A DNA stretch of 64,000 nt from NCBI GenBank assembly GCA_007449985.2, contig VIIQ02000862.1:1-64000 (forward strand), read 5' to 3'. The notes below the pieces were generated by a model. The model was not told where the DNA came from. It searched no databases and saw only the letters and a list, made by a program, of their open reading frames with translations. Shown here piece after piece: positions 53,810-63,055 of the stretch (position 1 is its first letter; every line of letters begins with the position of its first letter). The position numbers were made by a program, and so were the translations under genes. Source of the DNA: Desmodesmus armatus. Its lineage: Eukaryota > Chlorophyta > Chlorophyceae > Sphaeropleales > Scenedesmaceae.

Positions 53810-55067
53810 ACATGTGAGTGGTGACCTGCAACTTGATGTCGCGGGTTGCCTGCATGTATGCGCGCACGGCGTCGGAACGCCACCTGTCGTGTGCTTTGAT
53901 CTTTTCCACATCTACCCCAGCTTTCCATGCTGCCATGACGCCCCCCCCGACGTAGGCTGTGGATGGCGTAGCTTTTTGGGTGGACGGGAAGGTCGGGATA
54001 TTTGGCTTTGAGAGCCGTCAGGTGTTGTTGTAAGCGCCTGCTGAAAGCCTGTGTGGATAGCCCTTTGGAAGGGAGACACTTCATAGCATCCAGGTTCCAG
54101 GCGGTGAAGAGGGAGATTCAGGGTTGCGCTGGGAGCGCGCCTGAATGTGGCGTGACAAAGGTCCTACTATGTCAATGCCATCGTGTGTGGTACCTACAAT
54201 GCAGACGGTGGCCCCCACACGGCCTCTGTCTGTTTTGGAGCGTGCGATGTTTACCTCAATGTACTTGTCCGCACCGTTCTGTCCCAACCGTATATCGGAG
54301 AGAGTGAGTGCAGCTATCTCAGATCGCCGCATCATGCCGTAGTAACCCAAGAGGATCGCACACTCATCCCGCAACAGAAGTTTCTTCATGGCGGGCTTGG
54401 ATTTCTGTTGGTTGTGTAGATAGCACACCAGCAATTGCAGCATGCCCTTGGTAAGGCCTTGCTTGCCAGCGGGGAGGCCCGCAGGACCCTGTGTGGCCTT
54501 AACTGTAGCTAAGAGCTCTTTTGTCTCTTTGCATGAGATGGCTGAGTATTCAGCGCCCTTTGACTTGTGCCAGTCAATCAGGGCTGATATGGTGGACTGT
54601 ATTGTATTGTACTTGTATTTGGCTGCTGCCCATGATATAAACAGATGCAGGGTGGCACGGTCTACGGACTGGCCCTCCCCAGGGGGGAGCATCTGATGGG
54701 CAGGTTTGCCGCACACGTCAAGCCCGTATTTCACATAACGGTGTAGGCCTGAGGCGTACGTGTGTTGTGAGCTTTCTTGCACTCGCATGCCTTTCAGCCA
54801 TACGAGTCTGTGTGCGGCCTCTGCTAGTTTGTCATTTGCACTAGTGAGTTTTGCAGCCTCACGTACGCAGTCGGCACATGTGAATGTGCCGGCTGGGTAT
54901 GCATGCTTGCCCAAGCCCAAGCACATGGGATGTGCGGGGGCCTGGCATGAGATGCAGCGGATGGTGCGCCATGCTGATGACGCACACATGCTGCACCGAG
55001 AGTCCCTGGTGCCTGCAATACAGTGGCAGGTGGGGAGGAGGAGGGATTGTTTTAGTTTCCCAACCAA
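53810..55067 (-). pseudogene. DIRS tyrosine recombinase with Cys-rich N-terminus
   Basis: From 55067 the protein begins with a Cys/His-rich segment (CHCIAGTRDSRCSMC ... CISCQAPAHPMCLG ... CADC) like a small PHD-type zinc finger. Then comes a core-binding domain (ESSQHTYASGLHRYVKYGL) and the catalytic domain: YYGMMRRSEIAALTL holds the first Arg, HSLRRGG the His-x-x-Arg, and RWRSDAVRAYMQA the final Tyr. These lie in three reading frames because of shifts near 54.10 kb and at a G/C homopolymer near 53.95 kb. All four catalytic residues are still present as codons. The copy cannot produce an active recombinase as it stands. Confidence 0.85.
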
Positions 55068-55620
55068 TCAGGATAGTCTCTTTGCTAGGGACTATGAACG
55101 TGCTATCAGGTTGTTTGAATAATTTGGAACCCGCTGGATATGTGTGAAGCACGCGCATGAGGGGCCGTTTGCGTCGCAGGTACTTGCGATACCAGCTTGC
55201 CTCCGGCCAATAAGGCACCACGATGGTTGCCATGGTGGAGGTTGGTGCCTTGCGCCATGCTTGCACGACCGCATCTAGGATGGGGCCGATGGAATGGAAT
55301 GGCGGGTTGACCCATAAGACCTTGCCTGACAGGTGGTGCACGTTATCTTGTGCCGGCCGGGCCTGGGAGAACCACTCACTACACCCGGGCTGGGTGTTGC
55401 TCCCTGACTCTGTGGCACAGCAATCCACCTGTGCGGGTGGCTGGTTGAAGCGTTGGAATTCTGTGAACACCAAGTCCGAGCTTTTGCTCGCCTGCATTCC
55501 CCTTGACGGGGCATCTGCAGGGTTGTCCTTCCCTTTTACGTGTTGGCTTTGAGCTCGAAACCGTATTGCAGTCCCAGCATGGCTATTGCATCGACCTCTT
55601 TAGAGGAAGATGCTAATGAG
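54859..55620 (-). pseudogene. DIRS RNase H end and methyltransferase-like domain
   Basis: After a one-base shift near 55.53 kb the frame reads HVKGKDNPADAPSRG, the usual final motif of retroelement RNase H, then about 60 residues on VLWVNPPFHSIGPILDAVVQ and TIVVPYWPEASWYRKYL. The NPPF-type motif and following strands match the N6-adenine methyltransferase-like domain found between RNase H and recombinase in many DIRS elements. The frame overlaps the start of the recombinase in another frame, also usual for DIRS. Confidence 0.7.
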
Positions 55621-55639
55621 GCAGTCTGGACATCCCCCC

Positions 55640-56655
55640 CCTCCCCCGGGGGAGGGGGGGGGGTTGGTCAAATAGGGAGGACAAACCGGCCGTTGGCAGA
55701 CCGGCTGCGTGCAAGGCGTTTGTTAACATTATGAAAGCGAAGAATCCAATCCGTTTGAACAGCAGCAGTGCGTTGATCGCGTAGTCGAAATTGCAGCTCA
55801 CACATGGGGCCACCAACTGAGCATCGCTGCGACCAAAAAATTAAAACCGTCTTGCTGTCAATGCTGAAGGTGTCCGTTTGGCTTCATCGTGGCTGGTTGC
55901 AATTCGCAAGGAGGCAATACACCGACGTGTTTCCTTGCGAGATAGGCCCTGCATATCCGCCTAAGATATGTCTTGCTGATATTTATGACTTCTGTTGCCT
56001 TCATCGCAGTGAATGGCAGCATGTAGGGGTGCAATACTGTGGTGCGCTAGGTGCAGCAGCAACAGGATGGTTGCCTTATTTATGCTTATTCATCACGTGT
56101 AAGTCGATTGCAGCGATTATTGCTCCCTCCGTTGATTGTCACTCGGTTGTCACTCATCCCGGGTTGGGACTCATCCCGGGTTGCCAGCGGCTCACAGGTT
56201 TTCCAAAATACCAAAAGGTTAATGCTGTTTGTTAGTCCACCACGGACCTAAGATGACCAGGCAGCACGGTACTTTCATGTTCTGCCGCGATTGCGACAGG
56301 CAAGGGGAGGGGAAGTCAGGGAACCCACCAGCTGGAGACCTGACAATTAAGAAACAACATGCAAAGTCATAAGGATATGCACAGCATGACCAACGTCCGC
56401 CAGCTGGTCAGCAGACCACCAGTCCCCATGCAGCATGAAGCAGTGACAGAGTCACTGCTGCACTGAGCGGTCTGTCTGTGCAAAATTGCTGCGACTCAGG
56501 AACATGGTTTTGGGGCATGTGATGCAGGTTTTGGTAGGCGCAGAGAATTTTGCACAGAGCACACACCAATTTCTCATCTGGCAAACCCCCTCCCCCAGCA
56601 GAGGTCGATGCCGCACTGACGCCACGGGGGCGTTAGACGTTCTATCTCTATGAGA
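55640..56655. other. About 1-kb insertion inside DIRS RNase H
   Basis: RNase H coding stops at 56670 and its C-terminal part (SLASSSKEVDAIAMLGLQYG, then HVKGKDNPADAPSRG) resumes at about 55620. The intervening 1 kb shows no coding match, begins at its right end with the dispersed 40-bp motif (56605-56645) and at its left with a C/G-rich palindromic run (55634-55665). A 15-bp direct repeat ACTCATCCCGGGTTG occurs twice near 56.15-56.18 kb. The plus-strand open frame 55804-56235 has no recognisable product. Confidence 0.55.
56605..56645 (-). repeat. Dispersed 40-bp terminal motif, copy in DIRS insertion
   Basis: CACTGACGCCACGGGGGCGT followed by TAGACGTTCTAT matches both palindrome ends and the solo copy at 10473-10512. 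It marks the right edge of the sequence that interrupts RNase H. Confidence 0.7.
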
Positions 56656-56669
56656 ATGCTGCGCGTGGC

Positions 56670-57455
56670 TTAGCTGCGGGAGGCGCCCTTGTTAAGAGCG
56701 CAAACTGCCTGAATGTTGTCCATCCATGCAAGGACTGTCTGCTGGGACAGGTGTTCTTTCCAGTGTTGCAGGCTGACATTAAGGGCTTGTAAATCCACGA
56801 CACCTATGTGGATGGCCTGCATATCGCGCTCCCATGGGCGTGACAGGATTTCAAATCCCAGCACACCCCCAACCCCGTACGTTTTGCTAGCGTCTTTGTA
56901 GATGCATGTGGCAAACTTGTCCGGATCGACTTGTATGTCTTTAGTACCCAGCATGTGTTTGCGCACGCCAGACCAGGCGCCCTTGGAGCAGTCTAAGGTC
57001 TGTTCCCAAAAGTGCAGGTCGTTCCAAACCCCTTCCGACAAGGTGACCGTGTTGGATGTGGGTTGGGAAAGAGGGCCAGGGTACAGGCTGTCTAAGAGTT
57101 CCTGTACATAGAGGTAGCCCCATCTACACACCCTGCAAGCATATAAGAGCTTGCCGGCTAGCGACTCCAATGCTTTCCTAGGCGCTATGTTGCTAACCTG
57201 GTATGCTTTGAAGTCATGCACTGCTTGCAAGTATGCTGCCCTTTTGTCATCAGGGAGTGACACCTCTTGCTGTGCAGCATCTATGTTGATGCCTAGCGCA
57301 GTGATTTTGGTAAGGGGTGTGTCTTTGCCGTGGTCTTTGTCAGGGTTAAAATGTAGGCCTAGGCTAGCTGCCTCTGCATCCATGAGGTTGAACCTGCTGA
57401 TCATGCCTGCATGTGAGTCAGCTATGATGATGTAGTCATCTACATACACAAACAC
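56670..57455 (-). pseudogene. DIRS RT catalytic box and RNase H
   Basis: 261 codons beginning FVYVDDYIIIAD (catalytic Asp pair), then GLHFNPDK and LTKITALGI, the remaining RT motifs. RNase H follows: YKDASKTYGVGGVLG with the first acidic residue, the helix VVDLQALNVSLQHW and AWMDNIQAVCALNKG with a further catalytic Asp. The frame stops (TAA) at the SRS of the usual GGxSRS segment; homology resumes only near 55.62 kb. Confidence 0.85.
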
Positions 57456-57492
57456 CAGTGCTTTGATGTTACCAAGGGCGGCTGTTAAAGAT

Positions 57493-58074
57493 CTATGCTG
57501 CCGCTTGGCTTACGGAGCAGAATATGGGTGGGCTTTGCTTTGTGCCTTGTGGTAGCACTACCCAACGTGCCAGTTGCCCGGTGACTGGGTGCCGATAAGC
57601 CATGTAACGCCTTGCTTCTGGTGTCAGCACACAGTGAAAGAAGCCATTGGTCAAGTCTCTTTTGCCCAAGACACTGTGTGGCTTGACGTGCTGAAAAGTT
57701 TCTTCTATTGTGGGCAGTGAGCAGGGCAGTGTGTGCATGTGGCTGTTGATGCCGGGTAATGCTGGGTCAACAAGCATACGGATGCTGCCTGATGGCTTCA
57801 CCCGAGCCCCTAAGGGGATGATGTTGTGTGCAAAGTTCTTTACTGAACCGTGCACTGAAGGGTCATAGTACTCGACCATGCCTAAACGTGCTGCCTCATC
57901 CAGCTGGGCACCCAGCTGAGCAACATGTTCAACCGCGGAGCGGTGGTTTGGCATGTCACAAGGAGGGGGGGGACCGTGGACGGAATCCCAAACCCAGTCA
58001 ACCTGGCCCATGGCACCGGCTGGGCTATAACCCCAGTGCTTAAACCTCTCGGCATTCAGCACCATGTCACCCTA
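57493..58074 (-). pseudogene. DIRS reverse transcriptase, N-terminal part
   Basis: From ATG 58065 the frame encodes 190 residues with SIRMLVDPALPGINSHM, a fingers region, VLGKRDLTNGFFHCVLT (RT block A with catalytic Asp) and WVVLPQGTKQSPPIFC (RT block B). The frame meets TAG in the AAA-stop-IFNSR segment, then a one-base shift before the YVDD box. Upstream, a TAG directly in frame separates it from the preceding 119-codon segment, which has no recognised domain. Confidence 0.85.
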
Positions 58075-58609
58075 GACCCACTTAGGCTGAGTGGTATCAA
58101 CAGCGGTTCCTGCTTCACAGCGCACCACCCACTCATCGCCTTGACCCAATACACATCCCACCTCGCTGGCATCAACAGTGGGCACATCCCCCACAATAGA
58201 TGAGTCCATGATAGACCATGTGTTATCCCGTTGTTGCATTCCGGCAGGGGACGGAGAGGGACCGCGGGTGTGGTCACGGAACGGTGGGTGCACGGGCTCC
58301 CGTAGGACTCCGGCAGTATCGTAGTAACAGTAGAAGAAGGTAGACACCAGACGTGGGGGTGCCTGCAGGGGATCAAAGGGGTGCTGTGCTGCGGCGGTCC
58401 CTACGGTGCTGTGCTGCGTGCCGTGGACCACCCACTGGCCTGCACTTGTCGCCCTGGCCGTTCAAGGGGCTCTAAAGAGGCTCGGCTGAGTGAACTGAAC
58501 ACTTGCAGACTGTTGCTGCTGGCCGAGAGAGAGACAGGCTGAGCCTGTGTGAGAGATCAATCGTGGGTCGGTGGGAGCGAGCACCGTATACCCAAACTCA
58601 AGAAAGGCT

Positions 58610-59387
58610 TTAAGGGGGAAGGATGGTATTGCAGTTTCGCAGCCACCAGGGGCTTGCTGTGGCCGAAACTCGGTTTGGGTATATCTGGGGACATATTGAA
58701 GCTGACCACATGGTTTTCAGCCCGACAGTCATGGTGGCATTTTGCAGTGGTGCCAGCTGCTGCTGTGGTGATGGCTGTTGTGCTGCACACTTCTCGTCAC
58801 CCACAGGCCTCTGCACGCAACTGCAATACGCTGCTTTGATGTCCAGAAACACTCTCTGACAGTATTATGCCCCGTCGACGCTTGCACTCGTCTCAAACGG
58901 AAGTTAGCAGTACTGCTACAATGATCAGTCCGAGGTGACGATAAACGATTACGGAAGGACCAGCTAGCTGTCGATATATACTATTGGTATTAAAAACAAC
59001 CGAAAAAAAGCGTGCCGTGTGATCCTAGATGTTGAATTCTTCTACCTTGATGACGTGAGCCTGGATGTGCATTGTCTCCCGTGAGACAAATTCAACATCG
59101 ACAATTGGACGAGGATTTGCAAGTTGACAGTTTTTGCTGCCAAAAAAACGTCTGTAATGTCAGAAGCCACTGGTGTAATCGTTTCTCAGCCCAACCCAGC
59201 CAGCAGCAGCAGGGCACAGCAGGGTTCAGCAGGCCCTGAGGCTGCCTGTACCCCGGCACCATTGGCCTCTGGCTGGGCAGGGGCATTGCCCCAGGCAGGT
59301 AGCTTCAGGTTTTGTGCAAATGGGCTGGACTTACAGCCCCTAACCATGTTTGCTGATACCCCAATCAATACCATCCTTCCCCCTTAA
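58610..59387. mobile_element. TTAA-flanked 778-bp inverted-repeat element
   Basis: TTAAGGGGGAAGGATGGTAT plus TG at 58610-58631 is repeated exactly, inverted, at 59366-59387. TTAA sits at both outer ends, as expected for elements that duplicate or use TTAA targets (piggyBac-type). The interior has no transposase. The inner ends begin with G runs rather than the CCC typical of piggyBac ends, so the superfamily is uncertain. Confidence 0.65.
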
Positions 59388-59630
59388 GCTGGTAACTTGA
59401 CAGCTAGACTGCAGGACTAAGGCTGCAGGAAGGCTGGACAGGCTCTGGCTGTCACTGCTAGGCCGGGACACTGGAACCAATACAAGGTAAAGCCTGTGAA
59501 GGGTCAGTTACCAGGGAAATGCATGCTGTGGCGGCATAATGCTCTACAAGGAGGGCTCTCTGCAATGCACTGAAAAAGCAGCGAAATCGCCGCTTTATTG
59601 CATCTATTCCTTTAGGAATAGATGCCAGAG

Positions 59631-59647
59631 AGAGAGAGAGAGAGAGA
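59631..59647. repeat. AG microsatellite next to a palindrome
   Basis: A short AG run follows GCATCTATTCCTTTAGGAAT plus AGATGC (59599-59624), an 11-bp inverted repeat around TTTA. A near copy of the palindrome occurs at 52032-52057. Confidence 0.8.
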
Positions 59648-59757
59648 TGACGCTACAATGCCAGGCATTTAGCGTTAGTTGAGGAAAGGGCCGTGTGTGA
59701 CCTCATATCGGTCGCCACGTCCCCACCGTAACCCCAGGTGCCTAAACACCCTAGGGA

Positions 59758-60063
59758 TCAAAAATGCTGCTTCAGCTTCTTTCGTTTCCTGTGGTCAAGC
59801 AGTGGTTGGCCATGCACTTCTCTTTTCCTCTTGCTCCAACTTGATTTGGCGTAGTACCTGGCGTTCTGTATGGCGGCATGTCTCGTGTTCCAGATTTCCT
59901 CTACATGTTTACCTGCCAGGTGGTGGAGTTTCTTCAGTAGCTGTGACAATGCTGTACCCTGTATTCCCAAGTCCTTCAGGTGCTCTTCTGTTTTCTTATA
60001 GATACATCCAGATGTGTCAATGCGGCCAAGACCGAGCTCATGGCTGTTTGTCATGATGGTCAA
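59758..60063 (-). mobile_element. Possible retroelement C-terminal fragment
   Basis: A 101-codon frame contains KTEEHLKDLGIQGTALSQLL and HVEEIWNTRHAAIQNARYY, then a Lys/Arg-rich end. The helical part resembles tails of green-algal non-LTR polyproteins, but the match is from memory of style rather than a strict motif. Confidence 0.3.
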
Positions 60064-60833
60064 CCACTAGAGAGTGTGCAGTTGTCAGGTGGTGAGGCGC
60101 GTTATGTGCCTTCTTTCAAGTATCTGGGGGTGTGGTCGATACCTCTGCAAGCTGGGAGGCTGAGATCACTGCCCGCATTAGCAAGACCAGGGGTCGTTTC
60201 GCAGAGATGCAGCGTGTGTGGGGCGCCCGCAGCATGGGCGTTAAGCTCAAGATGCAGTGCTTCCGCGCGTATGTGCTGCCTGTGCTACTGTTTGGCAGTG
60301 AGACCTGGGCTCTTACTCAAAAGCAGGCTGACCGGTTAGAAGTGGTGCACTCTGATTGCCTCCGGCATATTCTGAATGTGCGTCGCGCTGATCGGCACAG
60401 CAAGCAACATCTATGGTCTCAGTGTGACACAGTCAGCCTAGCCAGCCACCTCACAGCCCACAGGCTGCGGTGGCTGGGGCACGTCCTGCGTATGGGCGAG
60501 GAGCGCTATCCTCGGCAGGCCCTCTTCTCTCTGATGCATGACGCCGGTGCAGCACCGCGGGGGGCACCGCCTATGAGCTGGGAAAAATGTGTCACGAGGG
60601 ACCTGCAGGCCCTGGGGCAGCCGACGAACATGCACGATTTAATAGGTGCATGTGCGTTGCGCGGTTCCTGGCGGAGCATGCTCTACAGACTGACACACCC
60701 ACACGCTACTGGGGTGCCTTTCCGGCGACCACTCAATGCCACAACCCACAGCAGCAGGATGCGGCAGCGCGCTGAGACCCTGCCATTCCAGGCTGCATGG
60801 TCTGCAAGTGGACCAGGGGTCATGTCCAACTGA
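60005..60833 (+). mobile_element. 5'-truncated non-LTR retrotransposon fragment
   Basis: The fragment starts inside the reverse transcriptase (NAAKTELMAV ... VPSFKYLGV, the usual RT end) and, after a one-base shift near 60130, continues (TSASWEAEITARISKTRG, AYVLPVLLFGSETWALT, RRADRHSKQHLW, HRLRWLGHVLRM) to TGA at 60833. These are standard C-terminal landmarks of LINE reverse transcriptases. The 5' part is absent. Confidence 0.85.
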
Positions 60834-60930
60834 GTTGCTTGTATAGTATATGTACAACATGCTACCTATGTTAGCTTTTTCTTGTGCTGTTGGCTTTGAG
60901 GGCCGTAACTGGTCCAGGCTATCTAGTGTC

Positions 60931-61929
60931 CTAGGTCACTGGTCGTCTGGTGGTGTATTGCTTGTCTTGCACCAAGGTCGATTTGCTGCTAGCAGCATGC
61001 TGCATGCGCAATGAACCTGGCCGGAAACACGTGTAATGATGATGACATCCAGATACTCTCAGTAAGATGCTGGTCAGTTTCACCTCTGCGCTGGGGTCGA
61101 AGATTTTGATCGATTTCATCAGACGGTCGTGCTGGCGGTTGGCCCTGTTCTCTTGGTGCGTAGGGTCCGTGTCTCTACAGTATTTAATCTCAATGAGCTC
61201 GTAGAGTGTGATGTGTTGTTCCGTATGTACCATCAGCGCATCGGGTTTGCATCGCTGTCGGATTCTACGTTTGAGGCCGTCCGGCATACTTTCTGGCAGG
61301 ACACCGAGCGGAATTCTGCCTTTCCCCTTCATGATGGCACATCTACGGCTCAGGCCGACGTCGCTCATCACCAGTTCTGCGCCTCTGTGCCCGTTGTACA
61401 CTGCTTGGATAATCAGTGACCCCACGTCATTGTGCCGTCTTGTGACTGCCCCGGACAGTCTTGGGCATGCGCTGAGCGCGTGGTGCCCCCCATCAGGTTG
61501 GTTGCACAGGGGGCAGTTGTTATTATTTATTACTTTATAGCGGCTCAGCAGCTTGTTGGTTGGGAGCAGGCCCCATCTGTATTGTAAGATCAGTTTCCGT
61601 CTTCTGTGTTTGATTGCGGTACTTCTCATGAAGAGGTGACTGTATTTGTGGTTTATGTGTTTGTCCTGGTCTTCCCAAGCTTTGAAGTACACTCCTGTAG
61701 TGTTGGCTTCTCCAAGTGCGCACTTGAGTTTGGCGGTGTGCTTGAGGGTCTCTGCCAAGTTGGCCAAGGGCGTGTGTTCCCTCCTTGTGCCTGTTTGTGT
61801 GGTGACTTCCTCAACTGAGTAGGGCCAGTAGTAGGTGTCCCTTGCATTGCTCTGCACACATTCTGTGGTTGTGGAGGCCTGTCGTTCTGTGGCCACCTCC
61901 ACGGCCAAGTAGTCTGCCATAGATGCCAA
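60931..61929 (-). mobile_element. Non-LTR element end with zinc knuckle and REL-endonuclease motif
   Basis: A 332-codon frame with LQYRWGLLPTNKLLSRY, then CPLCNQPDGGHHALSACPRL and TRRHNDVGSLI, the CCHC knuckle and RHN motif at the end of R2/NeSL-like polyproteins. About 75 residues later CKPDALMV ... YELIEIKYCRDTDP has the spacing of a PD-(D/E)xK nuclease core (KPD then E-I-K), the restriction-like endonuclease of early-branching non-LTR elements. The frame is open to TAG at 60931. The RT lies upstream (higher coordinates) but is not present, so the copy is 5'-truncated. Confidence 0.75.
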
Positions 61930-61968
61930 TACAGCGCACGGGTCTCACACCCACACACATGACTGCCA
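61921..61968. repeat. Dispersed 48-bp module shared with the palindrome
   Basis: ATAGATGCCAATACAGCGCA plus CGGGTCTCACACCCACACACATGACTGCCA is nearly identical to 52048-52095 and, inverted, to 50978-51022 in the large palindrome. Here it abuts the 5' end of the preceding non-LTR frame. Confidence 0.8.
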
Positions 61969-63055
61969 TCCTTCTTCTTACCCTCTCTTCCCCTTGTGCC
62001 CACTCACTTACATGAAACCTCTCTGCTGTCACTCATACACATATGCATATCATTCAGCCTGTCTCTGACCGGGCTGCGCCCGGTGCGTTCCTGTAGCTGT
62101 GTGAGTGCCACTGCTTAGCAACGGCGGGGCTTCTTGCCCCGTTGGTGGTTGACTTCACACCGTGCTGCCTTAAGTTTTGGGTGGCAGGGTGGTTTTCTTG
62201 TGCCTTGTGCTCTTTGCCGCCCGGCTGTCTGTTTTTTGTGTGTGCCCCGCCTGTCCTGTGTTATTTCTGTCTGCTGTGCCTGTTCAGGTCCCACGGTGCC
62301 GGCCTACTTGGTGCTGCCAGCCTACGCTGGGGGTGGGGGAGGACCCCCACCCTCCTCCCTTGTGCCTACATGCTCCTTCCTGGCATCTTGGTGGGCTGTT
62401 CCTGACGCTCGCTGCGCGGTGATGGTGCTGCTTGCAGGTAATCCTATTAGGCTTGATGGGGCTGCTGGACTCGCAGCTTTGGACTGGACGCCTTCTATTG
62501 TACTGTGAGGTTGCTTTGTTAGGCTTTCGTTGCCTGGGGTGGCAGTGGGGGACCCCAGTGCTAGCTACACTGTGTTACCATCTTGTGTGTTCCCAGTGTC
62601 TCCACAGGAAATCACGCTACCTCCCCGGTTCCGGGCACTGTCTCACAGATTTCATACACGTGTGATCCAAAGTGTTTACACGTGGGGCGACCTCGGCTCC
62701 CGTCTTCCCCCCCTCTAGGGTTGCAACACGGGTTCTCACCAACCCAGGGATGTCGTCGCCCACACACCCAAAACTTGTCCATTGCCTCCACCTGCTGTCA
62801 GATCATAATTTGCATCGGTTCCGTTACATCGGATGTGTTTACTTTCGAGGCTCGTTTTCATCCGGGTACCGAGCATCAGGGGAAAGCAGCAAAGGACCAC
62901 AAAGAAGACACCGTCGGCGTTCGGACCAAAAATCTTAACACAGTAAGCATTGGTATATACGTTTAAGACGCACGAGCGGACATCCCCGCTCTCCCCACAA
63001 CTCTCCCACACCATCACCACCACGCAACAATCAGCTCACTTACACTTTCCCTCGC
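61969..63055. other. T/G-rich flank, no confident gene
   Basis: Open frames on the plus strand around 62.13-62.51 kb are Cys/Leu/Pro-rich without domain. A GC-rich hairpin-like stretch (CCGGGCTGCGCCCGG, about 62069) and two TGACTTCACACCG-like segments are visible. Possibly more retroelement sequence. Confidence 0.4.

Larger units (their letters stand above)
53810..58431 (-). mobile_element. Decayed DIRS-type retrotransposon
   Basis: On the minus strand, in order: an N-terminal region (58431-58075), reverse transcriptase (58074-57456), catalytic RT box with RNase H (57455-56670), the C-terminal end of RNase H with a methyltransferase-like domain (55620-54859) and a tyrosine recombinase (55067-53810). 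This order is that of DIRS elements, which integrate with a tyrosine recombinase instead of a DDE integrase. The reading frames are broken by in-frame TAG codons (58074-58072, about 57505), frameshifts near 57.48, 55.53, 54.10 and 53.95 kb, and an insertion at about 55.64-56.65 kb. Terminal repeats were not identified. Confidence 0.85.

Noticed and set aside
55592..55617. Palindrome GCATC...GATGC in the DIRS region as a further copy of the 52032/59599 palindrome
   Set aside because: It lies within RNase H coding sequence (SLASSSKEVDA), so the similarity is probably coincidence.
55804..56235. 143-codon plus-strand open frame inside the DIRS region
   Set aside because: No recognisable product; lies within the insertion that interrupts RNase H.
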